A stretch of 35,429 bases of DNA, from NCBI GenBank assembly GCA_013043295.1, contig JABDOO010000018.1, positions 1-35,429 on the forward strand, read 5' to 3'. Source of the stretch: Candidatus Nitrosopumilus sp. (GTDB taxonomy: Archaea > Thermoproteota > Nitrososphaeria > Nitrososphaerales > Nitrosopumilaceae). The position numbers and the translations under genes are program-made. The stretch's first letter is position 1, and each line of letters starts with the position of its first letter. Below are positions 34,751 through 35,429 of this stretch, in pieces. The notes under the pieces were generated by a model. That model was given only the letters and a program-made list of their open reading frames with translations. It made no database searches and was not told the DNA's origin.

Positions 34751-35429
34751 TCATAATTTTAAAACTTTGAGTAATTTTTCAAAATTTTCTCTTGATTTCT
34801 CTTGCTTGTATGATTTTAGAGCCTGAATAATTTTCTCTTTGGATGAATTTTTGTAAATTTTTTGAGCTTTTTTTGAAATTCCTGAACCAATAAAAAATGC
34901 TTGAGTAATCGATGTCACATTAGATGGCCTTCTTTCTGTACTTGAACTTTCAAAATCAATTAGTGAAGTTTTTGTTTCACCTACAATAACATGCTTTGAA
35001 ATATTACTTAGTTCACCGTGATCAAATCCAATTTGATCTAATCTATAACAATCTTCTAACACATTTCTTATGATAGTTTTTAATTTTTTTGCACTTCCTA
35101 TTCCCTTTAACATCTCAATCCAATCACTAAATTTTTCCCCATCCAAATATTCCATTACTAAGAAATTTTTACTGACATCAATCATTTTTGGACCAACTTT
35201 AACTGAGTTAACTAATTTTAGTAATATTGCCTCATTTTTCATATTTTTCCTTGGAGAATCAGTCCTTCTAATTTTTAGAGCTACTGTCTTGCTACCTTTT
35301 TTTGCAATTACTACAACACCAACGTATCCTTTTCCTAAGATTGCTAAATTTCCAAGTGTCGTAGGACCTGTTAAAGAAATAGATTTTATTTTTAATTTTT
35401 CTAATTCGTTAATTCTTGATTTTATTTGA
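34751..35429 (-). CDS. Predicted Ser/Thr protein kinase-like protein (COG2112-like), N-terminus cut by the window edge
   Basis: Track ORF starts at 35242, but the frame stays open to the window end: ...LTGPTTLGNLAILGKGYVGVVVIAKKGSKTVALKIRRTDSPRKNMKNEAILL (Gly-rich loop and VALK), then 'DQIGFDHGELSNISKHVIV...SLIDFESS'. Confidence 0.8.
   Translation of the reverse strand, partial: QIKSRINELEKLKIKSISLTGPTTLGNLAILGKGYVGVVVIAKKGSKTVALKIRRTDSPRKNMKNEAILLKLVNSVKVGPKMIDVSKNFLVMEYLDGEKFSDWIEMLKGIGSAKKLKTIIRNVLEDCYRLDQIGFDHGELSNISKHVIVGETKTSLIDFESSSTERRPSNVTSITQAFFIGSGISKKAQKIYKNSSKEKIIQALKSYKQEKSRENFEKLLKVLKL

Noticed and set aside
35070-35429. Plus-strand 119-aa ORF at the window end
   Set aside because: Antisense to the kinase frame, which stays open to the edge with clear kinase motifs.
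1-35429. CRISPR arrays, transposons, phage modules, toxin-antitoxin or defence islands
   Set aside because: No regularly spaced repeats, transposase/integrase motifs, terminal inverted repeats or defence-gene clusters were found. The AbrB-like mini-ORF has no toxin partner.

Overview
The window looks like a slice of a low-GC ammonia-oxidising archaeon chromosome (Nitrosopumilus-like Thaumarchaeota/Nitrososphaerota). This is inferred from gene content: two TFBs, separate PolD DP1 and DP2 subunits, archaeal Orc1/Cdc6, GINS, thermosome, GGGP synthase, CbiE, Cdc48 and a CFI-box secreted protein. Most of it is densely packed core gene content. I see no CRISPR array, transposon, phage module or defence island. 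The most notable region is ~17.2-26.3 kb: PolD small subunit, convergent orc1/cdc6, then a ~440 bp non-coding region, a small winged-helix-like ORF, an AbrB-like mini-ORF missing from the ORF track, two further putative regulators, GGGP synthase and PolD large subunit. The non-coding region (19.91-20.35 kb) carries ORB-like repeats with a C/G-string, four exact copies of the palindrome TGTTAACA, a tandem GGCTAGGC and A/T-rich flanks, so it is a strong candidate replication origin. Other points: a palindrome beside a TATA-like box upstream of an hsp20-cdc48 pair, a divergent second TFB with an altered zinc ribbon and no obvious B-reader, a cyclophilin/PsbP-like/CFI-box fusion, a cupredoxin-like protein lacking copper ligands, an SQR/FCSD-like flavoprotein with a candidate Cys pair, and a 19-bp direct repeat across two convergent genes. 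tRNA-Pro(GGG) lies near the right end. No database search was run; family calls come from recognising motifs.
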